A stretch of 43,137 bases of DNA. It comes from Virgisporangium ochraceum (lineage in GTDB: Bacteria; Actinomycetota; Actinomycetes; Mycobacteriales; Micromonosporaceae). The position numbers were made by a program, and so were the translations under genes. Under the pieces are notes generated by a model. It did no database searches and had not been told where the DNA came from. It saw only the letters and a list, made by a program, of their open reading frames with translations. Each line of letters opens with the position of its first letter. Within the stretch, counting starts at the first letter, position 1. Positions 15,517-24,686 of this stretch are shown here, one piece after another. The stretch is from contig NZ_BOPH01000033.1 of assembly GCF_016863655.1 (NCBI RefSeq), forward strand, positions 1-43,137. The letters run 5' to 3'.

Positions 15517-16586
15517 CCACCCGACTCGAAGGCGCCGTGCGCGCCGCGCTCGACGACCTCACCGGCGTCGCGCCGCCGCCCGACCTGGCGCAGGGCGCCA
15601 TCCGCAGGGCCGGCCGCCAGCGGGTGGCGCGCCTGTCGGTCACCGCCGTCGCCGTGGTCGCCGCGGTGTCCGTCGGCGTGCCGCTCGTCGTCGGCGGCAC
15701 CGGTCCGACAGCCGGTCCGGCGCAGGGACCCGCGGAGAAACCCTTTGTGGTGACCGCGTACAGCGGCATCATCCGGTCCGGTGACCCGGGACCGGCCGAC
15801 GACGTCTCGCTCCTGCTGGACCCCGCGACCGGTCGGTACGGGGAGGTTCCGTACAACGAGGTCGTGCCCGCCCCGGACGGCGACCCGGTGCTGGTGCACC
15901 GGGGCGACAACAGCGTGGCCCACCCGTCGCGGTGGGGGCTGCTCGACCGGGCCACCGGCGAGGTCCGCTGGCTGGACCTGCCGGCACCGGGCTACACGAC
16001 GCACGGCACCTGGTCGCCCGACGGCCGGCAGCTCCTGTTCACCGTCCGGCCGCGCGGGAGCGGCGGAGGCTTCGTCGTGGTCGACGCGGAGAGCCTGTCC
16101 ACGCGCCCGGTCGCCCTGCCCGACGACCGCATCCACAACGCCGCCGGCGCGGGCTTCGGCTGGACCCCCGGCGGGGCGGGCGTGATGCTGGTCCGGTCGG
16201 CCGGCGGGGGGAGCACGCACGTCGACCGCTACGACCTCCAGGGCCGGGAGACCGGCACCGCCGAGGTGCCGGGCGGGCCGGCCGGTACCGGCGTGGTCTC
16301 GCCCGACGGCACCCGGATCGCCCTGGATCCGGTCGAACCCGGCCGGTGCCGGGTCGTGGACCTCACGACCCGGATCGCCGTTCTCCCGCGCGGACTGCCG
16401 GACGCCGGCCGGGTGCTGGGCTGGTACGACAACACGCACCTCATGGTGCGGGAAGGCGGCGCGATCCGGCTGACCGGTGAGCTCCGCCGGACCGTGCCGC
16501 TGCTACCCGAGGGCGCCAGGGCCCAGGAGGTGCGGGTCGGGTCCTCGGCCGGCCTCACCGGCGACGCCGGGAAGCTCGCTTTCTGA
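15513..16586 (+). CDS. Membrane-anchored beta-propeller-like protein, likely anti-sigma partner
   Basis: Protein of 357 residues starting at GTG 15513, inside the stop of the sigma gene and after a GGAGG ribosome site. About 37 cytoplasmic residues (GAVRAALDDLTGVAPPPDL) precede one transmembrane helix (about 38-61, LSVTAVAVVAAVSVGVPLVV). An extracellular domain follows with WD40/TolB-like blades such as HGTWSPDGRQLLF and GVVSPDGTRIAL. In SigE-family loci this layout is typical of a membrane-bound modulator that holds the sigma factor through its short cytoplasmic part. The signal sensed is unknown. It ends 3 bp from the convergent esterase. Confidence 0.82.
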   Translation: MTTRLEGAVRAALDDLTGVAPPPDLAQGAIRRAGRQRVARLSVTAVAVVAAVSVGVPLVVGGTGPTAGPAQGPAEKPFVVTAYSGIIRSGDPGPADDVSLLLDPATGRYGEVPYNEVVPAPDGDPVLVHRGDNSVAHPSRWGLLDRATGEVRWLDLPAPGYTTHGTWSPDGRQLLFTVRPRGSGGGFVVVDAESLSTRPVALPDDRIHNAAGAGFGWTPGGAGVMLVRSAGGGSTHVDRYDLQGRETGTAEVPGGPAGTGVVSPDGTRIALDPVEPGRCRVVDLTTRIAVLPRGLPDAGRVLGWYDNTHLMVREGGAIRLTGELRRTVPLLPEGARAQEVRVGSSAGLTGDAGKLAF

Positions 16587-16589
16587 CTC

Positions 16590-17453
16590 TCACGGCCCGA
16601 GGTTCCTGGCGGCCCGGTTGGTCCAGTCCGGGTCGCCGAGGAACTCGGGCGCCGGCCCGCGGAACGCCGTCGCCGCAAGGGTGTCGTCCATCAGGTGCCA
16701 GCGCAGCCACGCGGCGAGGTAGCCGAGGTAGCCGCCGCCGGTCTGCTGGATCGTGTTGTGGTCGGCGCCGTTCAGCGACGCGCGGGCCACCGCACCCGGG
16801 ATGCGGTTGTAGTACCCGGTGAGCGTGCGGGGCGGCGAGACCAGCCGGTCGTTGGTTCCGCTGAGTAGCAGCACCGGCACCCGCACGAGCGACACGTCGA
16901 CCTCGTCGGCGTCGGGGATCCACAGCGGGTCGGGCGGGTTGATCGGCACCACGGTGCGGATCCGGCTCGACGCGAGCGTGGCCCGGGCGGCGCCGCCGGC
17001 GCCCTGCGAGTGGCCGGCCGCGGCCACCCGGCTCACGTCGAGCGTGCCGGCGAACGGGCTCGCCGGGTCGTCGTTAGCCGCGACGAGATGGTCGACGGCG
17101 GCGAGCAGCTCGACCCCCGAGGCCGTGGTGGTGCTCGTCGACGCGATGACGACGAACCCCCACGACGCCAGGTGGTTCAGCAGGCCCGGGTACCGGTCGG
17201 GCGTGGCGTTGGACCCGTTGCCCCACGTGACGACCGGGTGCCGGACACCGCCGGCGCCGAGGTCGGCCGGATGGTGGACGACGAACCGCGTGTCCACAGT
17301 GGACACTCTGACGGCCCACGGCCCGGGTGCCGCGTAGGTGTCCTCCACGGTGGCGGACCCGGCACGGGCGGTGGCGCCTGTCAGGGTCACCGCCGCGACC
17401 GTGGCGACGGTGACCGTCCATACAGAGCTTGACCGCAAAGGTGTCGATCGCAT
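16590..17453 (-). CDS. Secreted alpha/beta hydrolase (PET-hydrolase/cutinase-like esterase)
   Basis: Exported esterase of 287 residues. A Sec-type signal peptide (about residues 1-32) precedes the alpha/beta fold. The nucleophile is Ser149 in AAAGHSQGAGG, the acid probably Asp202 in LLLSGTNDRL, and the base His232 in NGADHNTI. The oxyanion region VVTWGNGSNA and the overall length fit polyesterase/cutinase-like dienelactone hydrolases of actinomycetes. Its ATG overlaps the stop of the upstream membrane protein by one base (TGATG), so the two are translationally coupled. Confidence 0.88.
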   Translation of the reverse strand: MRSTPLRSSSVWTVTVATVAAVTLTGATARAGSATVEDTYAAPGPWAVRVSTVDTRFVVHHPADLGAGGVRHPVVTWGNGSNATPDRYPGLLNHLASWGFVVIASTSTTTASGVELLAAVDHLVAANDDPASPFAGTLDVSRVAAAGHSQGAGGAARATLASSRIRTVVPINPPDPLWIPDADEVDVSLVRVPVLLLSGTNDRLVSPPRTLTGYYNRIPGAVARASLNGADHNTIQQTGGGYLGYLAAWLRWHLMDDTLAATAFRGPAPEFLGDPDWTNRAARNLGP

Positions 17454-17998
17454 CAGCGGGCGAGCTTACGCGCGGCCGCGTACCGGTTGGTGGGCGGCAG
17501 GAACATCAGCACGATCACCGCGATGCTCAGCGTCGGCGCCGCCGCGGCGGTCGCGACGGTCAGGCCGGGCATCACCTCGGTGTCGATGAGCAGCAGGCCG
17601 CTGCCGCCGCACATGTTGAACACCAGCGCGACGGTGAGGCAGATGCGCGCCCAGAGCGCCGCGTTGCGCACGGTGAACGCGAACACGAGCACGCCGAGCG
17701 CCACCACGGCCGCGAGCCCGGCCTTGATCACCAGCGTGCTGTAGGCGTCGTCGAGGGCCGCCTGCAGCGCGATGTCCAGCAGCTCGGGGTCGGCGTCCGC
17801 GCCGAGGTAGTCGCGCGCCTCGGCGAGGGCGTAGTCGCGGAGCGCGTCCCTGCCGGTCACGATCGCGAACACCGCGCCGAGGAGTGACAGCAGGGCGACG
17901 GTGAGTCCGCCCCACATCGACAGGGCGACCGTCACCGGCCGGGTCGGTGCGGGCCGCGGGACGCCGAGCGACGGCGGGGCTCCGTGGTACGTGCTCAT
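17453..17998 (-). CDS. Four-TM membrane protein
   Basis: Protein of 181 residues starting at ATG 17998 (MSTYHGAPPSLG), after GGGAG on its strand. Four hydrophobic segments are visible: ALSMWGGLTVALLSLLGAVF, VIKAGLAAVVALGVLVFAF, ICLTVALVFNMCGG, and PTLSIAVIVLMFLPP. The loop between segments 1 and 2 is acidic and Ala-rich. No family is recognised. It is translationally coupled to the downstream esterase and divergent from the LAL regulator 137 bp away. The longer ORF to 18118 lacks support. Confidence 0.8.
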   Translation of the reverse strand: MSTYHGAPPSLGVPRPAPTRPVTVALSMWGGLTVALLSLLGAVFAIVTGRDALRDYALAEARDYLGADADPELLDIALQAALDDAYSTLVIKAGLAAVVALGVLVFAFTVRNAALWARICLTVALVFNMCGGSGLLLIDTEVMPGLTVATAAAAPTLSIAVIVLMFLPPTNRYAAARKLAR

Positions 17999-18135
17999 GT
18001 GGTTGCTCCCAAGGGCTTCGAGGCATGGATCGCAGCCGAGCATGGTGGCTCCACGGACCGGTGACATGAGGGTCCGGCCCGCATATTTGTCCGGGCTCGG
18101 TAGCATCCCCGTCGCCACCGAATGGAAGGATGCTG

Positions 18136-20979
18136 ATGTCTTTCGTCTCGCCCGTGCTGGTGGGCCGCGCGGCCGAGGTCGGCGCGCTCGACGCGGCGGT
18201 GGCCCGGGCGCGGGCCGGCGTCGGCGGCACGGTCTTCGTGGTCGGCGAGGCGGGCATCGGCAAGTCGCGGCTGGCCGCGACGGCGGGCGGCGCCGGCGTC
18301 CGGGTGGTGCGCGGACGGGCCGGGTCGGTACCGCTGCGGGCGGTGTCGGAGGCGGTCCTCGGCGCGCTGCGCGACGGGTCGGTCGACCGCGAGCGGCTGG
18401 GCGGGTTCTGGCCGGTGCTGTGGCGGCTGGTGTCCGACCGCACCGAGGCGCTGACCGATCCGCCGCTGGTGCGGGCCGAGGCGGTGCTGCGGCTGCTCGC
18501 CCAGCTCGGCACGTGCGTGCTGACGCTGGAGGACCTGCACGACGCCGACGCCGACACCCTGCACGTCGTGGACTACCTGGCCGACAACGTCGGCGACCAG
18601 CCGGTGGTCGTGGTCGGTACCGCGCGACCGGATCCGGGGCCGGCGCACGACGTCATCGCGTCGGCGGTGGCCCGGCGCGCGGCCACCGTGCTGCGGCTCG
18701 CGCCGCTCGACCGGGCGGCGACCGGCGAGCTGGTGCACCGCTGCCTCGACGGGCCGGTGCCCGACGAGCTGCTCGACCGGGTGCACCGCAACGCCGACGG
18801 CGTGCCGTTCGTGGTCGAGGAGATGCTCGGCGCGCTCGTCGACGACGGCACGCTCGTCCGCATGCCCGACGGGTGGCGGCTCACCGGTGACCCCGGCGAC
18901 CCCGGCGCGCGGGTGCCGGCGACGGTCGCGGCGGCCGTGCAACGGCGGGTCGACCGGCTCGGGCCCGGCGCGACGGAGGTGCTGCGGGCCGCCGCGGTGT
19001 TCGGGCGGACGTTCTCGCTGTCGGCCGCGGCGGCCACCGCGGGCATCGACGCCACGGACGCCGTCGGGCACCTGCGGGCGGCCGCGGGCGCCCAACTCGT
19101 GGCCGCCGAGCCGGGCGACGACCCGGACCGGTACGCGTTCCGGCACGCGTTGACGGCCGAGGCGGTGCTCGCCGGGCTGCTGCCGGTGGAGCGGGCCGGC
19201 CTCGCCCGCACGGCCGCCGCCGTGGTGGAGCCGGTCGACGGGCAGGAGGAGGTCGCCGCGGCGCTGTGGCTCACCGCCGACGAGCCCGGCCGGGCCGCGG
19301 AGCTGTTGCGCCGTGCCGGGCGGCGGGCCGCCGCCCGGGGGACGCTCGCCGCGTCGACCGCGCTGCTGGAGCGGGGACTGTCGCTCGTGGACACGCGCGA
19401 CGGCAGCGAGACGACGGCCGGGCTGCTGGAGGCGCTGGTCCACACGCTCGTCGAGTCCGGTGACATCGAACGGGTCCGCGCGCTCGGGTCCACTCTGGAC
19501 GGTGCGCTGTCCAGAGTGGACGCGTCACCCGCCCGGCGGGTGGCGGCCCGGCTGACCCGCGCCCGGGCCGGGGGTGCCTCGGGGCTGTGGCGCGACGGGC
19601 TGGCCGAGATCGCGGCCGCGCGCGCCCTCGCCGGCGGGGAACCCGCGCTCGTGGCCGAGATCGACGCGGTCGCGTCCCGGTTGGTCTTTCTCAGCGACCA
19701 CCCCGAGGGCGACACCGAGGCGCGGCGGCTGGCCGAGGCGGCGCTGGCCACCGCCACCGCGGCCGACCTGCCGGAGGTGGCCTGCGAGGCGCTGGAGATC
19801 CTGTCGCGGTGCGCGCGGCTCACCGACCTCGCCGCCGCACAGGCCCACCTGGGTCGGGTGGCGGAGCTGGCCGAGCGGCACTCCCTGCCGATCTGGCGGG
19901 TCCGCGCGTTCATGGAGATCGCGGCGATCGAGAAGGACCGCACCAACGACGTCAGCGGGCTGCTGGTCATCCGGCAGGCGGTCGAGGACGCGGGCGCGGT
20001 CGTCACGGCGGCGTGGGTCGACTTCAACCTCGGCGTCGCCGCGGTCTTCGCCGGCGACCTCGTCGCGGCCGAACGGTACTGCGACCGGGCGTTGGCGACG
20101 GCGCGCCGGTTCCGCCGGATCGACCTGGAACGGATCGGGCTGTGCGGCCGGGCCGTGCTCGCCGCGTGCCGGGCCGACCGGGCCGGCATGGAACGGGCGC
20201 TGGCCCAGCTCGAGGGCGTCGACCTGTTCGGGTACGGGCCGGAGGTGTGGGGCTACCTGCGGGCGGTGTGCGCGCTGCTGGAGGAGGACCACGACCGGGC
20301 GCTGGAGCACTTCGCCGACGCCGACGCGGCGAGCGCCGCGATCGGGCACCGGCGCGGGTTCGGCCACCGCGCCCCGTACCTGTTGCTGCGGGCGGCCGGC
20401 GGCCACGCGACGTGGGCCGACCACGACGCGTTGCTCGGCACGAACCTCATGCAGATGTCGCTGCACCGCTCGTACGTGCTGTGGACCCGCGCGGTGCTGT
20501 TCGGCCGCGACGGCAAGCCCGACGACGCCGCGCAGGCGGCCGCCGAGGCGATGGAGTCCGGCGCGGCGGTGCCGTTGAACCGGTACCTGGGCACGCGGAT
20601 CGCCGCGCCGTGCGCGCTCGCCGACGGCTGGGGCGAGCCGCTGACGTGGCTGCGCGACACCGAGGAGTACTTCCACGGGGCCGGCCTCACGCAGCCAGCG
20701 GCGGCCTGCCGGGCGCTGCTGCGCGGGGCGGGCGTGGGCGGGCAGCAGCGGCGGGCCGGGTACGGCGCGGTGCCGCCGGTGCTGCGCCGGGCCGGGGTCA
20801 CCGTGCGGGAGTACGACGTGCTGCGGCTGGTCGGTGAGCGGCTGGGCAACATCGAGATCGCCGAGCGGCTGTTCCTGTCGCCGCGCACCGTGGAGCGGCA
20901 CGTGGCGAGCCTGCGCCAGCGCACCGGCCAACCCGACCGCGCCCACCTCGTCGAGTACGCGCGTCGTCACGCAAAATAA
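18136..20979 (+). CDS. LAL-type LuxR-family regulator with AAA/NACHT-like ATPase domain
   Basis: Large regulator of 947 residues. The N-terminal ATPase module has the Walker A motif GEAGIGKSR (about residues 37-45, Lys43) and a Walker B-like VLTLEDLHDAD near residue 136. A long TPR-like helical middle follows. The C-terminal LuxR helix-turn-helix comprises VREYDVLRLVGERLGNIEIAERLFLSPRTVERHVASL, read as LGNIEIAERLFLSPRTV. LAL proteins activate transcription on binding inducer and ATP. The ATG at 18136 lies six bases after GGAAGG; the ATG at 18130 directly abuts it and is less likely. The target could be the divergent membrane protein/esterase operon. Confidence 0.94.
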   Translation: MSFVSPVLVGRAAEVGALDAAVARARAGVGGTVFVVGEAGIGKSRLAATAGGAGVRVVRGRAGSVPLRAVSEAVLGALRDGSVDRERLGGFWPVLWRLVSDRTEALTDPPLVRAEAVLRLLAQLGTCVLTLEDLHDADADTLHVVDYLADNVGDQPVVVVGTARPDPGPAHDVIASAVARRAATVLRLAPLDRAATGELVHRCLDGPVPDELLDRVHRNADGVPFVVEEMLGALVDDGTLVRMPDGWRLTGDPGDPGARVPATVAAAVQRRVDRLGPGATEVLRAAAVFGRTFSLSAAAATAGIDATDAVGHLRAAAGAQLVAAEPGDDPDRYAFRHALTAEAVLAGLLPVERAGLARTAAAVVEPVDGQEEVAAALWLTADEPGRAAELLRRAGRRAAARGTLAASTALLERGLSLVDTRDGSETTAGLLEALVHTLVESGDIERVRALGSTLDGALSRVDASPARRVAARLTRARAGGASGLWRDGLAEIAAARALAGGEPALVAEIDAVASRLVFLSDHPEGDTEARRLAEAALATATAADLPEVACEALEILSRCARLTDLAAAQAHLGRVAELAERHSLPIWRVRAFMEIAAIEKDRTNDVSGLLVIRQAVEDAGAVVTAAWVDFNLGVAAVFAGDLVAAERYCDRALATARRFRRIDLERIGLCGRAVLAACRADRAGMERALAQLEGVDLFGYGPEVWGYLRAVCALLEEDHDRALEHFADADAASAAIGHRRGFGHRAPYLLLRAAGGHATWADHDALLGTNLMQMSLHRSYVLWTRAVLFGRDGKPDDAAQAAAEAMESGAAVPLNRYLGTRIAAPCALADGWGEPLTWLRDTEEYFHGAGLTQPAAACRALLRGAGVGGQQRRAGYGAVPPVLRRAGVTVREYDVLRLVGERLGNIEIAERLFLSPRTVERHVASLRQRTGQPDRAHLVEYARRHAK

Positions 20980-21057
20980 TCCCGTCGGGGTGTCGATCCG
21001 GGTCGGGGCCGTTCGTACAGGGGGCGAACGAGTTGCCACGACGGAAGGACGTCAGCG

Positions 21058-21642
21058 ATGCGCACGGTGTCACTCATCGAGTTCCTCACCCTCGACGGGG
21101 TCATGCAGAGCTTCGGCTCACCCGACGAGGACCGCGACGGCGGCTTCGAGCACGGCGGCTGGGGCGCCGCGTACGCCGACCGGGCGATGTTCGAGGCGTC
21201 GGCCGCGAGCCTGCGCGCCGAGACTGTGTACCTGTTCGGCCGGCGCACGTACCAGAAGATGCAGGCCGGCTGGGAGCACCAGCCCGACGACAACCCGATG
21301 GCGGCGCACCTCAACGGCCAGCCGAAGTACGTCGCGACCCGCACGCTCACCGAGGCGACGTGGAACAACACGCGAATTCTCGATGGCGACGCGGTGCCCG
21401 CCGTGCGAAAGCTCAAGGACGGGGGCGACGGGTCGATCGTGGTGCTCGGCAGCGGCGCGCTCGCCCAGGACCTGATCGCCAACGACCTCGTCGACGCGTA
21501 CACCCTGTTCGTGCACCCGTTGCTGCTCGGCACCGGCAAGCGGCTGTTCCGGGAATACCCCCGTCCGCAGCGGCTGCGGATGACCGGCTGCACGCCGTCG
21601 GCCACCGGCGTGCTGGTGGTCAACTACGAGGTGGCGGACTAG
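21058..21642 (+). CDS. Dihydrofolate reductase-fold (RibD C-terminal) family reductase
   Basis: Protein of 194 residues resembling the stand-alone RibD_C/DHFR-like reductases common in actinomycetes. Landmarks are FLTLDGVMQSFGSPDED at the N-terminus, YLFGRRTYQKM near residue 62, the cofactor segment IVVLGSGALAQDLIANDLVD near residue 125, and HPLLLGTGKRLF near residue 155. It probably binds NADPH; the physiological substrate of this subgroup is generally unknown. GGAAGG precedes the ATG. It lies 78 bp after the LAL gene on the same strand. Confidence 0.92.
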   Translation: MRTVSLIEFLTLDGVMQSFGSPDEDRDGGFEHGGWGAAYADRAMFEASAASLRAETVYLFGRRTYQKMQAGWEHQPDDNPMAAHLNGQPKYVATRTLTEATWNNTRILDGDAVPAVRKLKDGGDGSIVVLGSGALAQDLIANDLVDAYTLFVHPLLLGTGKRLFREYPRPQRLRMTGCTPSATGVLVVNYEVAD

Positions 21643-21675
21643 ACCATCGACAGATCTCGATTACGATGCTGATCC

Positions 21676-23199
21676 ATGGCTAAGGTCAGTCGTCGCGTGT
21701 TCGTTCTCGGGGGAGTGGCGACGGCGGGGATCGCCGCCGCTCCCCTGCGGAGCGCACAGGCCGCCCCTCCCTACCCCTTCAAGCTCGGGGTCGCCTCCGG
21801 CGATCCGGCCGCCGACAGCGTCGTGCTGTGGACGCGGCTCGCCCCCTCGCCGCTCGACGCCGACGGGCAGGGCGGCATGGCCACCGCCGACGTCGCCGTC
21901 GACTGGCAGGTGTCGCCGAACGACCGGTTCACCACGCTCGTCGCGTCGGGGACCGTCACGGCGCGGTACGCCGACGCGCACTCCGTCCACGTGGTGGCCG
22001 GCGGGCTCGCCCCGGATGCCGAGTACCACTACCGGTTCCGGGCGCAGGGCCACGTGTCGCCGGTCGGCCGCACCCGCACGGCCCCCGCGAACGACACGGT
22101 CGGGCGCGACCTCGTGATGGCGTTCGCGTCGTGCGCGCACTACGAGGAGGGCTACTACACCGCCTACCGGCGGATGGCCGAGGACCGGCCCGACCTGGTG
22201 CTGCACCTCGGCGACTACATCTACGAGTACGGTCCGACCGCCGGCCGGGTGCGGCTGCACGTCGGCAACGAGATCGTGTCGCTGGCCGACTACCGCCGCC
22301 GGTACGCGCTGTACCGGTCCGACCCGGACCTGCAGGCCGCCCACGCCGTCGCGCCCTGGCTCGTGGTGCCCGACGACCACGAGGTGGAGAACAACCACGC
22401 CGGCAACGTGCGGGAGAACGACACCCCGACGCTGACCGCGGCACAGTGGACCGCGCGGCGCACCGCCGCCTACCGCGCCTACTACGAGAACATGCCGCTG
22501 CGGCCGGCCTCCGCACCGAGCGGCACCTCGATCCCGTTGTACCGCCGGGTCCGCTGGGGTCGGCTGGCCACGTTCCACATGCTCGACACCCGCCAGTTCC
22601 GGTCCGACCAGGCCTGCGGTGACGGCTGGAAGGTGTGCGCCGACGCCGACCTGGCGTCGCGGACGCTCACCGGCGCCGCGCAGGAGGCCTGGCTCCTCGA
22701 CGGGCTCGCCCAGAAGCTGGGCACCTGGGACATCCTCGGGCAGCAGGTGTTCTTCGCCCGGCGGTTCAACGACACCGGCGCCAGCATGGACTCCTGGGAC
22801 GGCTACCGCGCGTCGCGGCAACGGATCCAGCAGGGCTGGCGCGACCGGGCCGTGCGCAACCCCGTCGTGCTCACCGGCGACGTGCACCGCGCGTGGGCCA
22901 ACGACCTCAAGGCCGACTACGCCACGCCGAACTCGGCGACGATCGGCACCGAGCTCGTCACCACGTCGATCAGCTCCGGCGGCAACGGCGACGCCACGAC
23001 GGCGGTGCCCGACCAGTCGAACAACCCGCACCTGAAGTTCTTCTCGAACCGGCGCGGCTACGTGCGCACGACGATCGGTCAGACCCAGCTGCGCGCGGAC
23101 TTCCGCGCCGTCGATACGATCTCCGAGCACGGCGCGCCCGTGCGGACGGCGGCCTCGTTCGTCGTGCGGGACGGCGTTCCCGGGCTGCAGGCGGTGTGA
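21676..23199 (+). CDS. phoD: Alkaline phosphatase D (PhoD) family phosphodiesterase, Tat-exported
   Basis: Secreted metallophosphatase of 507 residues. The Tat signal is VSRRVFVLGG (residues 4-13), with cleavage expected near SAQAAP. The PhoD N-terminal domain shows FKLGVASGDPAADSVVLWTRL. Metal and catalytic motifs are LHLGDYIYEYG, VPDDHEVENNHAGN, LDTRQFRSDQ and LTGDVHRAWANDLK. PhoD enzymes release phosphate from phosphodiesters outside the cell. The ATG is preceded by TACGAT and lacks a clear ribosome site. No PHO box was identified. The stop overlaps the next gene's GTG. Confidence 0.94.
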   Translation: MAKVSRRVFVLGGVATAGIAAAPLRSAQAAPPYPFKLGVASGDPAADSVVLWTRLAPSPLDADGQGGMATADVAVDWQVSPNDRFTTLVASGTVTARYADAHSVHVVAGGLAPDAEYHYRFRAQGHVSPVGRTRTAPANDTVGRDLVMAFASCAHYEEGYYTAYRRMAEDRPDLVLHLGDYIYEYGPTAGRVRLHVGNEIVSLADYRRRYALYRSDPDLQAAHAVAPWLVVPDDHEVENNHAGNVRENDTPTLTAAQWTARRTAAYRAYYENMPLRPASAPSGTSIPLYRRVRWGRLATFHMLDTRQFRSDQACGDGWKVCADADLASRTLTGAAQEAWLLDGLAQKLGTWDILGQQVFFARRFNDTGASMDSWDGYRASRQRIQQGWRDRAVRNPVVLTGDVHRAWANDLKADYATPNSATIGTELVTTSISSGGNGDATTAVPDQSNNPHLKFFSNRRGYVRTTIGQTQLRADFRAVDTISEHGAPVRTAASFVVRDGVPGLQAV

Positions 23200-24371
23200 C
23201 CGTGCTGAGCCTGCTGATGAGCGTCACGTTGCTCGCGACACCCACCTGGACCACGGCGAACAGCACCGCGACCGGCGACCAGGACACGGCCGCCATCGCC
23301 ACCAACCGGTCGGGCCACGTGGCCGTGGTGTGGGAGGACGACCGCGACGCCACGGCCGCCGACGACAACGCGCACAGCGACATCCACCTCCGCCTCTACC
23401 GCGACGGCGTGTCGCAGTACGAGCTGAAGCTGTCGGCCGGCGGCACGAGCGGGGTCGCCTGGCGCCACCTGAGCCCCGACGTCGGCGTCGACGACAGGGG
23501 CAACGCGGTCGTCGTGTGGGCCGACGACCCCGACGGCAACGGCTACTTCAACATCCCGTACCGCGTGGTGTCGCCGACCGGCGCGATCCTCGCGTCGGGA
23601 CGCGCGAACGCGAACACCGACGGGCAGCAGCTCCGGCCGAAGGTCGCCGTCGACCCGGACGGCACCCCGAACACGCCGTCGGCGGTCGCGTTCACCGTGG
23701 TGTGGGAGGACATCCAGGGCACCGCGGCGCCGACGGTGCGCGCGTCGGGGTTCACGAACGTCACCACGAAGGCGTACGAGGTGCAGGCGAACCCGACCGG
23801 CCAGCGGCCCGACGTCGGGGTGTCGGCGGCCGGCGACGCGACGGTCGTGTGGGACGCCGCGTCCGGCACCGGCCTGGACATCGGTCTGGTGCGGCTCGCG
23901 AAGGCGAACGGCGCGGTGACGCTGTCGCGCCGCCTGGCCAACGGGGTCACCGACGGCGACCAGCGGAACCCCGCCGTGGCAACGGGTTTCGCGGGGGACT
24001 TCGCGGTGGCGTGGGAGGGCGCCGGGCAGGTGTGGGCGCGTTCGTTCACCGTGTCCGGCGCCGCCCGGCACGCCGACGCGGCCGTCGGTGCCGGTGCGGG
24101 TCCGTCGATCGGCGTCGACGACCAGGGTGCCGTCGTGGTCGGGCGTACCGCCGGTCTCGACGTGTTCGTGCGCGGGTTCAACGCGGACGGGACCGGCACC
24201 GGCCGGCTGCCCGACCAGACCATGAGCCAGGTGACCGCGGGACGGCAGGAGCAGGTGGCGATCGCGGTGTCGCCGTGGGGCGAGGTTCCCGTCTGCTACA
24301 CCGACGACAACGACGGCAACACGTTCGACCAGGTGCTGCTGGGGCTCGGCCTTACGAACTCCGACTGGTAG
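23196..24371 (+). CDS. Secreted repeat protein, probably beta-propeller
   Basis: Protein of about 391 residues whose GTG at 23196 overlaps the phoD stop (GTGA), so translation is coupled. A short signal-like leader (LSLLMSVTLLATPTWT) precedes repeated blades that alternate phrases such as GHVAVVWEDDRD, GNAVVVWADDPDGNG, DATVVWDAASGTG and GDFAVAWEGAGQVWAR, each about 45-60 residues apart. This is characteristic of a secreted beta-propeller. No enzyme motif is seen. It may act with, or be exported alongside, PhoD. GTG at 23202 is an alternative start. Confidence 0.8.
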   Translation: MTVLSLLMSVTLLATPTWTTANSTATGDQDTAAIATNRSGHVAVVWEDDRDATAADDNAHSDIHLRLYRDGVSQYELKLSAGGTSGVAWRHLSPDVGVDDRGNAVVVWADDPDGNGYFNIPYRVVSPTGAILASGRANANTDGQQLRPKVAVDPDGTPNTPSAVAFTVVWEDIQGTAAPTVRASGFTNVTTKAYEVQANPTGQRPDVGVSAAGDATVVWDAASGTGLDIGLVRLAKANGAVTLSRRLANGVTDGDQRNPAVATGFAGDFAVAWEGAGQVWARSFTVSGAARHADAAVGAGAGPSIGVDDQGAVVVGRTAGLDVFVRGFNADGTGTGRLPDQTMSQVTAGRQEQVAIAVSPWGEVPVCYTDDNDGNTFDQVLLGLGLTNSDW

Positions 24372-24680
24372 GCCGGTCGAGGGCCGGCGCGATGACGGCG
24401 AACGCGTCGTCGAGCAGGCCGTTCGGGTCCTCGGCGCCGCCGCTGGCGTCCCACCGCTGCAGCACGGCGTCGAGGGCCGCGAGCGCCATGGCGGCGGACA
24501 GTTGCGGGTACAGGTGGGTGGCGGGGTCCAGGCCGACGCGGTCGGCCAGGCCGGCGGCGAGCACCGTGCGCCACTCCGCCTGCCGCTCCAGGTGGCGGGC
24601 CAGCAGCCCTTCGCGGCGAGCATCAGCAGCGCGGCGTCGGACAGCTCGGTCGAGACGGGCTGGCGCTTGCGCTCGGCCAT
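24352..24680 (-). pseudogene. TetR-family regulator remnant (internal deletion and frameshift)
   Basis: Read on the - strand from ATG 24680, the first 25 codons (MAERKRQPVSTELSDAALL, LAAKG) are a normal TetR N-terminus. The frame then shifts, and the other frame continues directly with LLARHLERQAEWRTVLAAG and the MftR-like C-terminal domain (HLYPQLSAAMALAALDAVL) to the stop at 24352. The DNA-recognition helices and the start of the ligand domain, about 80-90 codons of a usual ~195-residue protein, are missing. The product could not bind DNA. Only six bases separate it from the divergent SDR start, so the promoter region is also gone. Confidence 0.82.
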
Positions 24681-24686
24681 GCTGAC

